DNA of 64,000 nucleotides from Salipiger bermudensis (GCF_020171625.1 NZ_JAIUZY010000003.1:372001-436000), one strand, 5' to 3'. Counted from the first letter of the stretch, positions 48,243 to 57,842 are shown. The notes: generated from the sequence alone by a model not told the origin. Numbers and translations are program-made.

Positions 48243-48752
48243 ATGCAACGGCGCAAGAACACCACCAAGGGCTTCGCCCTGACCGCGGGCCTGCTGAAGC
48301 AGAACATCCGCAAGGCCAGCGAAAGCCGCGGCTTCGCGCAATCCCGTGTTCTCACCCATTGGGAAGAGATCGCCGGCGCCGACATGGCCGCGATCTCGCG
48401 CCCGGTCGAGATCGGCTATGGCCGTGGCGGCCTCGGCGCAACGCTCACCCTGCTGACCACCGGCGCCAACGCGCCGCTGCTGGAGATGCGCAAGGAAGAG
48501 CTGCGCGAGCGGGTCAACGCGATCTACGGCTACAACGCCATCGCCCGCATCCGCGTCACCCAGACCGCCGCCACCGGCTTTTCCGACGGCCGCGTCGCCT
48601 TCGAGCACCGCGCCAAGGAACAGGCCCGGCCCGAGCCCTCGCCCGAGACCCGCGCCGAGGTGCAGCGCGCCACGCAGGGCGTCGGAGACGAAGGCCTGCG
48701 CGCCGCCCTTGATCGGTTGGGGGCAAACGTCATAACCAAGTCACACCGCTGA
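48243..48752 (+). CDS. DciA-type (DUF721) helicase-associated protein
   Basis: A 169-residue protein with the DUF721/DciA pattern in its first 120 residues (LTAGLLKQNIRKASESRGFA, VLTHWEEIAGADMAAISRPV, LEMRKEELRERVNAIYG). DciA loads the replicative helicase DnaB where DnaC is absent. The C-terminus is a flexible, charged tail. It lies 75 nt from mutY and 37 nt before the DsbA-like gene. Confidence 0.85.
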   Translation: MQRRKNTTKGFALTAGLLKQNIRKASESRGFAQSRVLTHWEEIAGADMAAISRPVEIGYGRGGLGATLTLLTTGANAPLLEMRKEELRERVNAIYGYNAIARIRVTQTAATGFSDGRVAFEHRAKEQARPEPSPETRAEVQRATQGVGDEGLRAALDRLGANVITKSHR

Positions 48753-48789
48753 GGCCCGCAGAGGGCTGTCGCAGAAAGAAGGAAGACCC

Positions 48790-49434
48790 ATGAAGCGTAT
48801 CCTGTCCACCGTCGCGCTGGCCGCAACCATCGCCGCAGGCGGCAGCTGGGTTCTGAACCCCACCGCCCAGCCCCCTCTCGGCGCCGCAGGCGCGCAGGAG
48901 GCCACGGTGACCGACATGACCCTCGGCGAAGCGGACGCACCGGTCGAGATCATCGAGTATGGCTCCTTTACCTGCCCGCACTGCGCCACCTTCGAGCAGG
49001 AAGTGTTTCCGCAGATCAAGGAAAACTACATCGATACCGGCAAGGTGAAGTTCACCTTCCGTGAAGCCTATTTCAACAAGTACGACATGTGGGCCTCGCT
49101 GATGGCGCGTTGCGGCGGCGAGATGAAATACTTCGGCATCGTCGACATGATCTACGAGACCCAGAACGAATGGGCGCGCCAGAGCACCGAAGCCGGCGTC
49201 GCCGACGCGATCCGCAAGATGGGCCTGCAGGCCGGCATCGGCAAGGAGCAGCTCGACGCCTGCATGCAGGACGGCGAACAGCTCAAGGCGCTGGTCGATT
49301 GGTATCAGCAGAACGTCGAGGCGGACGGCTTCAACTCGACCCCGTCCTTCATGATCGACGGCGAGCTGCACACCAACATGCCCTACGACGAATTCGCTGA
49401 GATCCTCGACGAGCGCATCGAAGCGGCACAATGA
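48790..49434 (+). CDS. DsbA-like periplasmic thiol:disulfide oxidoreductase
   Basis: A 214-residue thioredoxin-fold protein with a signal peptide and the active site CPHC (Cys62-Cys65) in YGSFTCPHCATFEQ. The cis-proline loop reads STPSFMIDGEL. A DsbA-type helical insertion is present. It forms or shuffles disulfides in the periplasm; several window proteins (RNase T2, SPOR protein, DUF2155) have paired cysteines. An AGAAAGAAGGA ribosome site precedes the ATG. Its stop overlaps the next start by 4 nt. Confidence 0.92.
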   Translation: MKRILSTVALAATIAAGGSWVLNPTAQPPLGAAGAQEATVTDMTLGEADAPVEIIEYGSFTCPHCATFEQEVFPQIKENYIDTGKVKFTFREAYFNKYDMWASLMARCGGEMKYFGIVDMIYETQNEWARQSTEAGVADAIRKMGLQAGIGKEQLDACMQDGEQLKALVDWYQQNVEADGFNSTPSFMIDGELHTNMPYDEFAEILDERIEAAQ

Positions 49435-50552
49435 CCTCGGCACCGCGCGGCCCCCTCGAGGGGGTGAAGGTCATCGAACTGGCCCGAATTCTGGCCGGCC
49501 CCTGGGCCGGTCAGATTCTGAGCGACCTCGGCGCCGAGGTCATCAAGATCGAAGCGTCGCGCGGCGACGACACCCGCAAGTGGGGTCCGCCGTTCATCGA
49601 CCGCGAGGACGAGCGCTCGGCGGCCTATTTCCACTGCTGCAACCGGGGCAAGCACTCGGTGGTGGTGGATATCTCGACGCCCGAGGGCCAGGCCGAGGTG
49701 CGGGATATGGTGGCCGATGCCGACATTCTCATAGAGAATTTCAAGGTCGGCGGACTGGCCAAGTACGGCCTCGACTTCGCCTCCCTGGCGCAGGTGAATC
49801 CCGGGCTGATCTACTGCTCGATCACCGGATTCGGGCAGGATGGCCCCTACGCGCACCGCGCGGGCTATGACTACATCATCCAGGGCATGTCGGGGTTCAT
49901 GTCGATCACCGGCACGCCGGACGGCCAGCCGCAGCGCGCGGGCGTGGCGATCACCGACCTGTTCACCGGGCTCTACTCGGTCTCGGGCATCCTTGCGGCG
50001 CTGCATCAGAAGCAGCGCACCGGCAAGGGCCAGCATATCGACATGGCGCTGCTCGACTGTGCCGTGGCGGCGACCGCGAACCAGGCGATGAACTACCTTG
50101 CGACCGGCGAGGCGCCGGGGCGGACGGGGAACTATCACCCCAACCTCACGCCCTATCAGGTGTTCGACTGTTCCGACGGCTACATCATCATCGCCACCGG
50201 CAACGACCCGCAATACCAGCGGCTGTGCCGCCTGCTCGGGCTCGACGATCTGGCCGAGCATCCCGACTACCTGACCAATGCCGATCGCATCGCCAAGCGT
50301 GCCTCGCTCGAGGCGCATCTGATGGCCGAGACCGGCAAGTGGACCAAGGCCGATCTGCTCGCGGGCTGCGAGCGCGAGGGCATTCCGGCAGGGCCGATCA
50401 ACGATCTCTCGGAGGTCATGGCCGATCCGCAGGTGCAGGCCCGCGGCATGACGATCTCGCCCGAGGGCGTGCCCGGCGTGCGCTCGCCGTTCAAATTCTC
50501 GGACGCGGAGCTTTGCCTCGACAAGGCCTCGCCGAAGCTCGGCGAGGGATGA
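49431..50552 (+). CDS. CaiB/BaiF family CoA-transferase
   Basis: A 373-residue class III CoA-transferase. It has LEGVKVIELARILAGPWAGQ at the N-terminus, LGAEVIKIE, FCCN-like HCCNRGKHSVVVDI, and the catalytic aspartate within GQHIDMALLD (about residue 205). It moves CoA between organic acids such as carnitine, formyl or 2-methylacyl acids; the substrate is not evident. It overlaps the DsbA-like stop (ATGA), an odd partner, so coupling is probably by position. Confidence 0.9.
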   Translation: MTSAPRGPLEGVKVIELARILAGPWAGQILSDLGAEVIKIEASRGDDTRKWGPPFIDREDERSAAYFHCCNRGKHSVVVDISTPEGQAEVRDMVADADILIENFKVGGLAKYGLDFASLAQVNPGLIYCSITGFGQDGPYAHRAGYDYIIQGMSGFMSITGTPDGQPQRAGVAITDLFTGLYSVSGILAALHQKQRTGKGQHIDMALLDCAVAATANQAMNYLATGEAPGRTGNYHPNLTPYQVFDCSDGYIIIATGNDPQYQRLCRLLGLDDLAEHPDYLTNADRIAKRASLEAHLMAETGKWTKADLLAGCEREGIPAGPINDLSEVMADPQVQARGMTISPEGVPGVRSPFKFSDAELCLDKASPKLGEG

Positions 50553-50904
50553 CTCCGCCACGCCGGCCGCGCCTCGGCGTGGCCGGTGGATGACGCCTGG
50601 CGCGACGCCCGATCGCGCCGCTCTGCCTCACGTGCAACACCGAACGCCCGCCTGCCCCGCAGTGACGGGTTTCGCGGCGGCCCGGTCCCGGACGCGGAGG
50701 GGATATTCAACCTCGACACCTGTCCGGCTCGCGCGCTGAACCGGTCATTGCGCTCGAGGCGCATCGCCTCGGTCGCCTCGGTCTCGGCAAATCTTTCCGC
50801 CCGTGCCCCTTCCGCCGGCACAACCTTCGGGCGCTCGCAACACCACTGCAGAGGCGGCGCGCGTTTCGCGTTATCCGGAGACCCCGCTGTGTCCGGAAGA
50901 CAAA
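50553..50904. other. 352-base stretch without a gene
   Basis: No frame here has family character. One hairpin follows the CoA-transferase stop: GCCACGCCG (50557-50565) against CGGCGTGGC (50575-50583), without a T-run. It probably marks the 3' end of the plus-strand transcript. The rest shows nothing. Confidence 0.65.
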
Positions 50905-51801
50905 TCAGCTCTGAGCGTCGGGCCCTGCCGGCGCGACCCGGCGCTTGAGCATCGCCTCGCGCCATGTGATGAAGAGCACCGCGCCCATGATCACCACGCC
51001 GCCCAGCACCACCCACGGATCGACCGGCTCGGCGAAGAAGGCCGCCCCCACGATCACGGACCAGACGAGCTGCAGGAACGTGACCGGCTGCGTCACGGTC
51101 ACCGGCGCCGCCGCGAAGGCCAGCGTCATGGCGTAGTGCCCGCCGGTGGCGAAGCAAGCGACAAGGAACAGGATGCCCAGATCGCCCAAGGTCGGGGTCA
51201 CCCAGACGGCCAGCGCGAACGGGAACAACCCGATGGTGACGGTGATCGACAGCAGCGTCACCACCGCCACGGCGCTCATCTCACCCGAGATAATCTTGGC
51301 GATCAGGTAGGACCCCGAGAACAGCAGCGCCGTGCCCAGCATGGCGAAATGGCCGGGGTCGAGCTCGCGGAAGCCCGGCCGCAGGATCAGCAGCGCGCCC
51401 CCAAGCGCCACCACGATCGCCATGATGCGCCGCATCGCCAGCCGCTCCCCCAGCACGAAGACCGCGAGGATGGTGACGTAGATCGGGGTGAGATAGTTCA
51501 TCGCCGTGACCTCGGCAAGCGGGATGCGGGTCATGGCGAAGAACCAGAAGATCACGCCCACGGTATGCGCGGTCCCGCGCAGGCTCACCAGTCCGATCTG
51601 GCGTCTTGTCAGGCGCAGCGCCGACAGGCCGCGCCAGGCGGGCAGCAGGAACAGGAGGCCGAAGACATAGCGCAGAAAGGCCGACTCTGCCGCCGGCACG
51701 CGCCCGGCGAGCAGTTTCACCAGCGCGGTCACCCCGACGAAGCAAAGTCCCGAGACGACCATCCAGAGAATGCCACGGACCGGTGCGGAAACTGGGTTCA
51801 T
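50905..51801 (-). CDS. EamA/RhaT-type drug-metabolite transporter
   Basis: A 298-residue inner-membrane protein with ten membrane segments in two EamA repeats (for example RGILWMVVSGLCFVGVTALV and GTALLFSGSYLIAKIISGEM). The family exports amino acids, cofactors or other metabolites. It lies 9 nt downstream of the LysE-type exporter, so the two form an operon and may export related amino acids, which is inference. The substrate is not recognisable. Confidence 0.85.
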   Translation of the reverse strand: MNPVSAPVRGILWMVVSGLCFVGVTALVKLLAGRVPAAESAFLRYVFGLLFLLPAWRGLSALRLTRRQIGLVSLRGTAHTVGVIFWFFAMTRIPLAEVTAMNYLTPIYVTILAVFVLGERLAMRRIMAIVVALGGALLILRPGFRELDPGHFAMLGTALLFSGSYLIAKIISGEMSAVAVVTLLSITVTIGLFPFALAVWVTPTLGDLGILFLVACFATGGHYAMTLAFAAAPVTVTQPVTFLQLVWSVIVGAAFFAEPVDPWVVLGGVVIMGAVLFITWREAMLKRRVAPAGPDAQS

Positions 51802-51810
51802 GCGATGGTG

Positions 51811-52458
51811 TTAGACCACGAACAATCTCTCTGAAAGCGGAAAGCTCGCGATGAGGGTGTCGAGGCCGCCAAGGATCAACTTTGCGGCAAGCGTCCACAT
51901 CACCACCGCCATGCCGAGATCGAGCAACTGCCACGCCCGCGGGCGGGCAAAGACCGGGGCCAGCGCCCGCGCCCCGTAGCCGAGCATGAAGAAGAACACG
52001 AACGACGAGGTCACCGCCCCCAGCCCGAACAGCGCCGGCTGCGCGTATTGCGACGAGATCGCCCCGAGCAGCATCACCGTATCGAGGTAGACATGCGGGT
52101 TGAGCCAGGTGAAGGCGAGGCAGGTGAGCACCGCCCCGCGCAGGCTCAGCGCCGCTTTGCCCACTCCCATCGCGGCCCCGCCGTGCCAAGCCGAGCGCAG
52201 ACTGCGGGCCCCGTACCACAGCAGGAAGGCGGCGCCGAAGAGCCGCATGGCCGGCTCCAGTCCGGGCACCGCCTCGGTCAGCACGCCGAAGCCGGCAACC
52301 CCGGCGGCGATCAGCACCGCGTCGGAGAGCGCGCAGATCAGGCACACCGGCAGCACATGCGCCCGCATCAACCCCTGCCGCAGGACGAAGGCATTCTGCG
52401 CCCCGATGGCGAGGATCATCGAAAACCCGAGCGCGAAGCCCGCCAGTGCCACCTGCAT
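51811..52458 (-). CDS. argO: LysE/ArgO-type basic amino acid exporter
   Basis: A 215-residue membrane protein with six segments. It has ILAIGAQNAFVLRQGLMR (about residues 15-32) and FTWLNPHVYLDT (about 117-128), the LysE/ArgO hallmarks. Members export arginine or lysine. The divergent argP-like gene encodes the LysR-type activator that switches on argO in E. coli in response to arginine, which supports the call. Confidence 0.9.
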   Translation of the reverse strand: MQVALAGFALGFSMILAIGAQNAFVLRQGLMRAHVLPVCLICALSDAVLIAAGVAGFGVLTEAVPGLEPAMRLFGAAFLLWYGARSLRSAWHGGAAMGVGKAALSLRGAVLTCLAFTWLNPHVYLDTVMLLGAISSQYAQPALFGLGAVTSSFVFFFMLGYGARALAPVFARPRAWQLLDLGMAVVMWTLAAKLILGGLDTLIASFPLSERLFVV

Positions 52459-52551
52459 GTCTTTGTCTCCTGTCCGAGCCGTCCCGGCCTGCTAGCACGG
52501 ACGACGCGCAACAGCCTAGTTAAAGAAAATTACTTCTAATAAGTTTTACTA
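52459..52551. promoter_or_regulatory. Divergent promoter region between argO and argP
   Basis: 93 bases with an unusually AT-rich stretch before argP (52513-52551: GTTAAAGAAAATTACTTC, then AATAAGTTTTACTA). LysR-type regulators usually bind such shared regions. No clear palindrome with the T-N11-A pattern could be fixed by eye. Confidence 0.4.
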
Positions 52552-53427
52552 ATGTCGTTCGATCCTTCGCAATTGGCCGCGCTCGACGCGGTGCTGCGGC
52601 TCGGCAGCTTCGACGCCGCCGCCGCCGAGCTGCGCGTCACGCCCTCGGCGATCTCGCAGCGCATAAAAGCGCTCGAGGATCGGGTGGGCGGTGCACTGGT
52701 GGTGCGCGCCGCGCCCTGCACCGCCACGCCCGCCGGGGCGCGGCTGGCCCGTCACGCTGGCGAGGTGCGGCTGCTCGAGGCAGCGCTGGCCCGCGATCTC
52801 AAGCTGCCCGGCGCCCCCGCGCGGCTGCGCATCGCGATCAACGCCGACAGCCTCTCGACATGGTTCCTGCCGGCGCTCGTCGCGCACGATCTGCTCTTCG
52901 ACATCGTGGTCGACGATGAATCCCACTCGGCGGACTGGCTGCGCCGCGGCGAGGTCTCGGCGGCGATCACCGCCCATGCCCGCCCGGTGCAGGGCTGCGA
53001 CGCCTTCGCCCTCGGCGAGATGCGCTACCTCGCGACCTGTGCGCCCGGCTTCCACGAACGGTTCTTCGCAGAGGGCGCCACCCCCGAGGCCTTCGCCCGC
53101 GCGCCGATGCTTCAGTTCAATGCCAAGGACGGGTTGCAGCACGACTGGCTGCGCCGGATCACCGGGCAGGCCCTGAGCCCGCCGCTACACCGGTTGCCCT
53201 CGTCGCAGGGCTTTGTCGAGGCCGCTCGGCTGGGACTGGGCTGGGGGCTCAACCCCGAGCCCTTGGTGCGCGAGGATCTGGCGCAGGGGCGACTGGTGCT
53301 GTTGCGACCGGATCAGCCGCAGCACGTGGCGCTGCACTGGCAGGTCAACCGGCTGGTTGCGGGCGCGGTCACCGGGCTCACCGCCGCCGTGCGCCGCGCC
53401 GCCAGCGTCGCGCTGGTCAAAAGCTAG
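52552..53427 (+). CDS. argP: LysR-family regulator, ArgP-like
   Basis: A 291-residue LysR-type regulator. The winged helix-turn-helix is at residues about 4-60 (LAALDAVLRLGSFDAAAAEL and VTPSAISQRIKALEDRVGG), followed by a LysR substrate-binding domain. ArgP activates argO with arginine; lysine blocks it. The divergent LysE/ArgO gene makes the assignment likely. Its 3' end overlaps the MFS gene by 4 nt on the other strand. Confidence 0.88.
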   Translation: MSFDPSQLAALDAVLRLGSFDAAAAELRVTPSAISQRIKALEDRVGGALVVRAAPCTATPAGARLARHAGEVRLLEAALARDLKLPGAPARLRIAINADSLSTWFLPALVAHDLLFDIVVDDESHSADWLRRGEVSAAITAHARPVQGCDAFALGEMRYLATCAPGFHERFFAEGATPEAFARAPMLQFNAKDGLQHDWLRRITGQALSPPLHRLPSSQGFVEAARLGLGWGLNPEPLVREDLAQGRLVLLRPDQPQHVALHWQVNRLVAGAVTGLTAAVRRAASVALVKS

Positions 53428-54686
53428 TCGGCGGGTTCTTCGACCTCATCGAGGCCCAACGCGATGATCCCGCCAAGCGCGCTCAGCACCGCAAAGCCCG
53501 CCAGCGCCGCGACCGGTCCGATCCATGCCAGCGCCCCGCCGAAGGCCCCGGAGACCAGCAGCAGCCCGCCGATCATCGTATTGGCCAGCGCCGCATAGCG
53601 CGACCGGGCATCCTCGGGAGCCATGTCGACAAGGTAGGTCGAGCGCCCCTGCCGCACGCCGTGATAGGCGATCATCAGTGCGAAGAGCAACAGCGGCGTC
53701 ACCCAGATCGCCGAACCCGCCACGCCGGTCAGGCCCGCAAGAGCCGCCAGCGCCATCGCCGCCGCGCCGGAGAAGCCTGAATACATCAGCACCTGCCGCG
53801 AGGAGCGGTCAGAGAGGCGCCCCCAAACATAGGAGCTGGCGAAGGAGGCCGCCGCCGAGGCCAGCACCAGCGCGCCGAGCTTCTGCAGCGCGCCCTCGCC
53901 GGTGTCGAGCAGCACGATATAGGGCGGTGCCAGTGCCGTCGCGGTCAGCGCCCCGCGGGCATAGACGAAGCGGCGGAACTGGCCATCCTCGCGGAACGGC
54001 GAGAGGTCGACCGCCGGGGCGTCGCCCTCCGCCTCCGAAGGCGCTTCCTCGAGCGTCGAGAACAGCGCCGCCGCGCCGAACCAGAGCAGCGCCGCAAGTC
54101 CGACTGCCAGCGCAAGCGGCGTCACGTCCTGCAGCAGCCCGGTCATCAGGAGCAGCGCGAACAGGATCACCCCCGCCGACGCGACCGAGGCGGCGGTGCC
54201 GGTCACGGCGCCGCGGCGGGTCTTCTCGATGGTCTTTCCGAGGATGTCCTTGAAACTCACCGAGCAGGCCGCGCGTGCGAGCGCGAGGCACGCCAGAAGA
54301 CCGCAAAGTGCCAGACCTGCGGCCCAGCCCTGAAGCGTGAAAGCCACCGCGACCATGCCAGCGGCGGCGATCCCCTGCCCCAGCGACCCGACCACCCACG
54401 CCCATTTCCGGTGTCGCAGCGCCTCGACCCGGCGCGCGAGCAGCATTTGTGGCAAGAGCGCCCCGGCCTCGCGGATCGGCACGAGAAGGCCCACGAGGAC
54501 CGCCGGCGCTCCGAGCGCCTGCGCCAGCCATGTCAAGACGAGTTTGGGGTTGATCAGGCCGTCGGCCAGCTTCGTCATGGAGAGGGATACGACGTGGCGC
54601 AGACCGTTGCGCGCCTCGTCCGCGGGCACTTCGCCATCGGCCTCGCTCAGCGCGGCGAAGGCGCGGCCCGTCAGTTTTCCGTCCAT
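53424..54686 (-). CDS. MFS transporter
   Basis: A 420-residue major-facilitator protein with about 12 hydrophobic segments; a cytoplasmic stretch of about 30 residues (EEAPSEAEGDAPAVDLSPF) separates the halves. An N-terminal cytoplasmic part of about 35 residues precedes segment 1. Substrate unknown. The start at 54686 follows AAGGTGAGGG; an ATG 18 nt upstream is less well placed. It is the third exporter in this cluster. Confidence 0.8.
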   Translation of the reverse strand: MDGKLTGRAFAALSEADGEVPADEARNGLRHVVSLSMTKLADGLINPKLVLTWLAQALGAPAVLVGLLVPIREAGALLPQMLLARRVEALRHRKWAWVVGSLGQGIAAAGMVAVAFTLQGWAAGLALCGLLACLALARAACSVSFKDILGKTIEKTRRGAVTGTAASVASAGVILFALLLMTGLLQDVTPLALAVGLAALLWFGAAALFSTLEEAPSEAEGDAPAVDLSPFREDGQFRRFVYARGALTATALAPPYIVLLDTGEGALQKLGALVLASAAASFASSYVWGRLSDRSSRQVLMYSGFSGAAAMALAALAGLTGVAGSAIWVTPLLLFALMIAYHGVRQGRSTYLVDMAPEDARSRYAALANTMIGGLLLVSGAFGGALAWIGPVAALAGFAVLSALGGIIALGLDEVEEPAD

Positions 54687-54732
54687 GCGTCCCTCACCTT
54701 GCATCCCGCTAAGTCGCGAGACAACGCGAGAG

Positions 54733-54758
54733 ACCCCGGCTCGGTTCCGAGCCAGGGT
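54733..54758. other. Hairpin between MFS gene and small membrane-protein gene
   Basis: Twelve-base arms (54733-54744 and 54747-54758), ACCCCGGCTCGG against CCGAGCCAGGGT, with one mismatch and a 2-base gap. CTTTC follows on the plus strand. It probably marks the end of the upstream minus-strand message. Confidence 0.5.
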
Positions 54759-54813
54759 CGTCTTTCGGGCGCTTCAACTATCAGGCGAGACGCCCCTTTG
54801 AGCGGCGAGGAGG

Positions 54814-55152
54814 TCAGTCGTTGACGGCGGGGGCGGTTTCGTCCTCGGTCGCGCCGGGTTCGGCCTCCATCGGCGCGGCCTCGTTGCCGGTCTCGGTCTC
54901 CATGGGCGCCGCTTCGGTACCGGCCTCGGTCTCGGTCTGCACGGGCGCCGCGTCGGTGCCGGCGTCGGTCTCGGTCACGGCTGCGGGCTCTGTCGTTGCC
55001 GCTGCGGGCTCGTCTTCGTCCGCCGACATGAAGACATATCCCAGCCAGACAACCAGAAGCACGGCCACGAACGCGAGTCCGAACCAGATGCCGCCGAGCG
55101 GGCCCTTGTGTCGCTTCTTCTGCTTCTCGATGTTGGTGTTGGGTGCCGACAT
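54814..55152 (-). CDS. Small single-pass membrane protein with acidic tandem repeats
   Basis: A 112-residue protein. A basic cytoplasmic N-terminus (NIEKQKKRHKGPLGG) is followed by one membrane segment (IWFGLAFVAVLLVVWLGYVF, about 23-42) and an acidic Ala/Thr/Glu-rich tail built of imperfect repeats (for example TETEAGTEAAPMETETGNEA). GGAGGAG precedes the ATG at 55152. It is divergent from pepN. I do not recognise a family. Confidence 0.75.
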   Translation of the reverse strand: MSAPNTNIEKQKKRHKGPLGGIWFGLAFVAVLLVVWLGYVFMSADEDEPAAATTEPAAVTETDAGTDAAPVQTETEAGTEAAPMETETGNEAAPMEAEPGATEDETAPAVND

Positions 55153-55271
55153 GACAGCGCTCCTCCGTTGCGAAATTTCGTGCCACATGGTTGTGGCGCC
55201 AGCCTTGCACACCTAACACTCAAGCATCGGGCGCAGTTCCTGCGCCGCCCCTGCCCACAGGATGAGACCGC

Positions 55272-57821
55272 ATGAAAGACGCAAGCCCGCAAACCATTTA
55301 CCTCAGCGATTACAAGCCCTTCGGCTGGCAGGTTGCGGATGTTCACCTGACCGTGAAGCTCGCTCCGAACGCCACCCGCGTGATAACGCGCATCCACTTC
55401 GTGCCCAACCCGAACGCCCCCGCGCAGGATTTCTTCCTGCATGGCGAAGAGCTCAAGCTGATCCGCGCCGCCATCGACGGCACCGAGGTCACTCCCGAGC
55501 TGACAGCTCAGGGCCTGCGCTGCGACGTGCCCGACGGCACCTTCCTGTGGGAGACCGAGGTCGAGATCGCGCCTGCCGAGAACACCGCGCTCGAGGGGCT
55601 CTACATGTCGAACGGCATGTACTGCACCCAGTGCGAGGCAGAGGGCTTCCGCAAGATCACCTATTACCCCGACCGCCCCGACGTGATGGCGACCTTCACC
55701 GTCCGCATCGAGGGCGACGCGCCGGTCAAGCTGTCGAACGGCAACCCCACCGACAGCGGCGAGGGCTGGGCCGAATGGCATGACCCGTGGCCCAAGCCCG
55801 CGTACCTTTTCGCGCTGGTGGCCGGCGATCTGGTCAACCACCCCGGCTGCTTCACCACCGCCTCCGGCAAGGACGTGGAGCTCAACATCTGGGTGCGCCC
55901 CGGTGACGAGGGCAAATGCGCCTGGGGGATGGAGAGCCTCATCGCTTCGATGAAGTGGGACGAAGAGGTCTACGGGCGCGAATACGACCTCGACATCTTC
56001 AACATCGTCGCGGTCGACGATTTCAACATGGGCGCCATGGAGAATAAGGGGCTAAACATCTTCAACTCCTCCTGCGTGCTGGCGTCGCCCGAAACCTCGA
56101 CCGACGCCAATTTCGAGCGCATCGAGGCGATCATCGCGCATGAGTACTTCCACAACTGGACCGGCAACCGCATCACCTGCCGCGACTGGTTCCAGCTTTG
56201 CCTGAAGGAGGGTCTGACGGTCTATCGCGACAGCCAGTTCACCTCCGACATGCGCTCCGCCGAGGTCAAGCGGATCTCCGACGTGATCGATCTGCGGGCC
56301 CGCCAGTTCCCCGAGGACCAGGGCCCTCTGTCGCACCCGGTGCGTCCGGAGAGCTTTCAGGAGATCAACAACTTCTACACCGCCACCGTCTACGAGAAGG
56401 GCGCCGAGGTGATCGGGATGCTCAAGCGGCTGGTCGGCGACGACGCCTACGGCAAGGCGCTGGACCTGTATTTCGAGCGTCACGACGGCGATGCCGCCAC
56501 CATCGAGGACTGGCTCAAGGTGTTCGAGGATGCCACCGGCCGCGACCTGACGCAGTTCAAGCGCTGGTATTCGCAGTCGGGCACCCCGCACCTGAAGGTC
56601 TCCGAGAGCTATTCCGACGGCACCTACACCCTGACCTTCAAGCAGGAGACGCCGCCGACCCCGGGCCAGCCCGACAAGGCGCCGCAGGTGCTGCCCATCG
56701 CCGTGGGGCTGCTCAACCCCAATGGCGACGAGGTGGTGCCGACCACCGTGCTCGAGATGACGGAAGGCGAGCAGAGCTTCAGCTTCGACGGCCTGAGCGC
56801 ACGGCCCGTAGCCTCGATCCTGCGCGGCTTTTCGGCGCCGGTGGTGCTCGACCGCGAGACCTCGCCCGAGGAACAGCGCTTCCTGCTGGCGCATGACACC
56901 GACGCGTTCAACCGCTGGGAGGCCAGCCGCGACCTCGCCCGCGCCTGCCTTTTCGCCATGGTGACCGAAGGGGCCGGCCCCGACATGGCGTGGATCGATG
57001 CGCTCGAGCAGGTGATCCGCGATAGCGATCTCGACCCGGCCTTCCGCGCGCTCATGCTGACGCTGCCGACACAGTCGGAGCTCGCGCAGATGCTGCACGC
57101 CAAGGGTGTCACCCCCGATCCCGACGCGATCCACGCCGCCGCCGAGACCCTGCGCGATGCCATGGCCGAGCGCTGGTCGTCGCTGCTGCCCGAGCTGATG
57201 GACGCCACCCGCGTGACGGAAGCTTACAGCCCCGACGCCACGCAATCCGGCAAGCGGGCGCTCGGCAACGCGGTGCTGTCGCTGCAGACCCGTCTCGATG
57301 GCGGCAAGGCGGCACAGGCGCAGTTCGACGCCGCCGACAACATGACCATGCAGCTGAGCGCGCTGTCCTGCCTGATCTCCGCCGGCGCAGAGGGTGCGGC
57401 TCTCGCGGCCTTCGAGCAGCAGTGGATGGACGACCGGCTGGTGATGGACAAGTGGTTCGCGCTGCAGGTCGCCGCGACGAAGCCCGAGAGTGCCGCCCCC
57501 CGTGCCGAGGCCCTGACCAAGCGGCCCGATTTCGACTGGAAGAACCCCAACCGCTTCCGCGCGGTGATGGGCTCTCTGGCGATGAACCATGCCGGGTTCC
57601 ACGCGAAGGACGGCAGTGGTTACCGGCTGCTGGCCGAGTGGCTGATCAAGCTCGACGGCAAGAACCCGCAGACCGCGGCGCGCATGTGCTCGGTGTTCCA
57701 GACGTGGAAACGCTACGATGCCGAGCGGCAGGCGCTGATGAAGGCGGAGCTCGAGCGCATCGCCGCCAAGCCCGACCTGTCGCGCGACGTGTCGGAGATG
57801 GTGGGCCGCCTGCTCTCCTGA
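55272..57821 (+). CDS. pepN: Aminopeptidase N
   Basis: An 849-residue M1 zinc aminopeptidase. It has the substrate motif GAMENKG (about residues 256-262) and the zinc site HEYFHNW (His290, Glu291, His294) with the third ligand glutamate about 20 residues later. Length and the C-terminal helical domain match bacterial PepN, which removes N-terminal residues from peptides in the cytoplasm. It ends at a strong terminator. Confidence 0.96.
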   Translation: MKDASPQTIYLSDYKPFGWQVADVHLTVKLAPNATRVITRIHFVPNPNAPAQDFFLHGEELKLIRAAIDGTEVTPELTAQGLRCDVPDGTFLWETEVEIAPAENTALEGLYMSNGMYCTQCEAEGFRKITYYPDRPDVMATFTVRIEGDAPVKLSNGNPTDSGEGWAEWHDPWPKPAYLFALVAGDLVNHPGCFTTASGKDVELNIWVRPGDEGKCAWGMESLIASMKWDEEVYGREYDLDIFNIVAVDDFNMGAMENKGLNIFNSSCVLASPETSTDANFERIEAIIAHEYFHNWTGNRITCRDWFQLCLKEGLTVYRDSQFTSDMRSAEVKRISDVIDLRARQFPEDQGPLSHPVRPESFQEINNFYTATVYEKGAEVIGMLKRLVGDDAYGKALDLYFERHDGDAATIEDWLKVFEDATGRDLTQFKRWYSQSGTPHLKVSESYSDGTYTLTFKQETPPTPGQPDKAPQVLPIAVGLLNPNGDEVVPTTVLEMTEGEQSFSFDGLSARPVASILRGFSAPVVLDRETSPEEQRFLLAHDTDAFNRWEASRDLARACLFAMVTEGAGPDMAWIDALEQVIRDSDLDPAFRALMLTLPTQSELAQMLHAKGVTPDPDAIHAAAETLRDAMAERWSSLLPELMDATRVTEAYSPDATQSGKRALGNAVLSLQTRLDGGKAAQAQFDAADNMTMQLSALSCLISAGAEGAALAAFEQQWMDDRLVMDKWFALQVAATKPESAAPRAEALTKRPDFDWKNPNRFRAVMGSLAMNHAGFHAKDGSGYRLLAEWLIKLDGKNPQTAARMCSVFQTWKRYDAERQALMKAELERIAAKPDLSRDVSEMVGRLLS

Positions 57822-57842
57822 TCCGGCACCGGAGACGAGACC

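Noticed and set aside
49431-50552. A functional link between the DsbA-like gene and the CoA-transferase because of their ATGA overlap
   Set aside because: The two families have no shared pathway; close packing in this genome is enough to explain the overlap.
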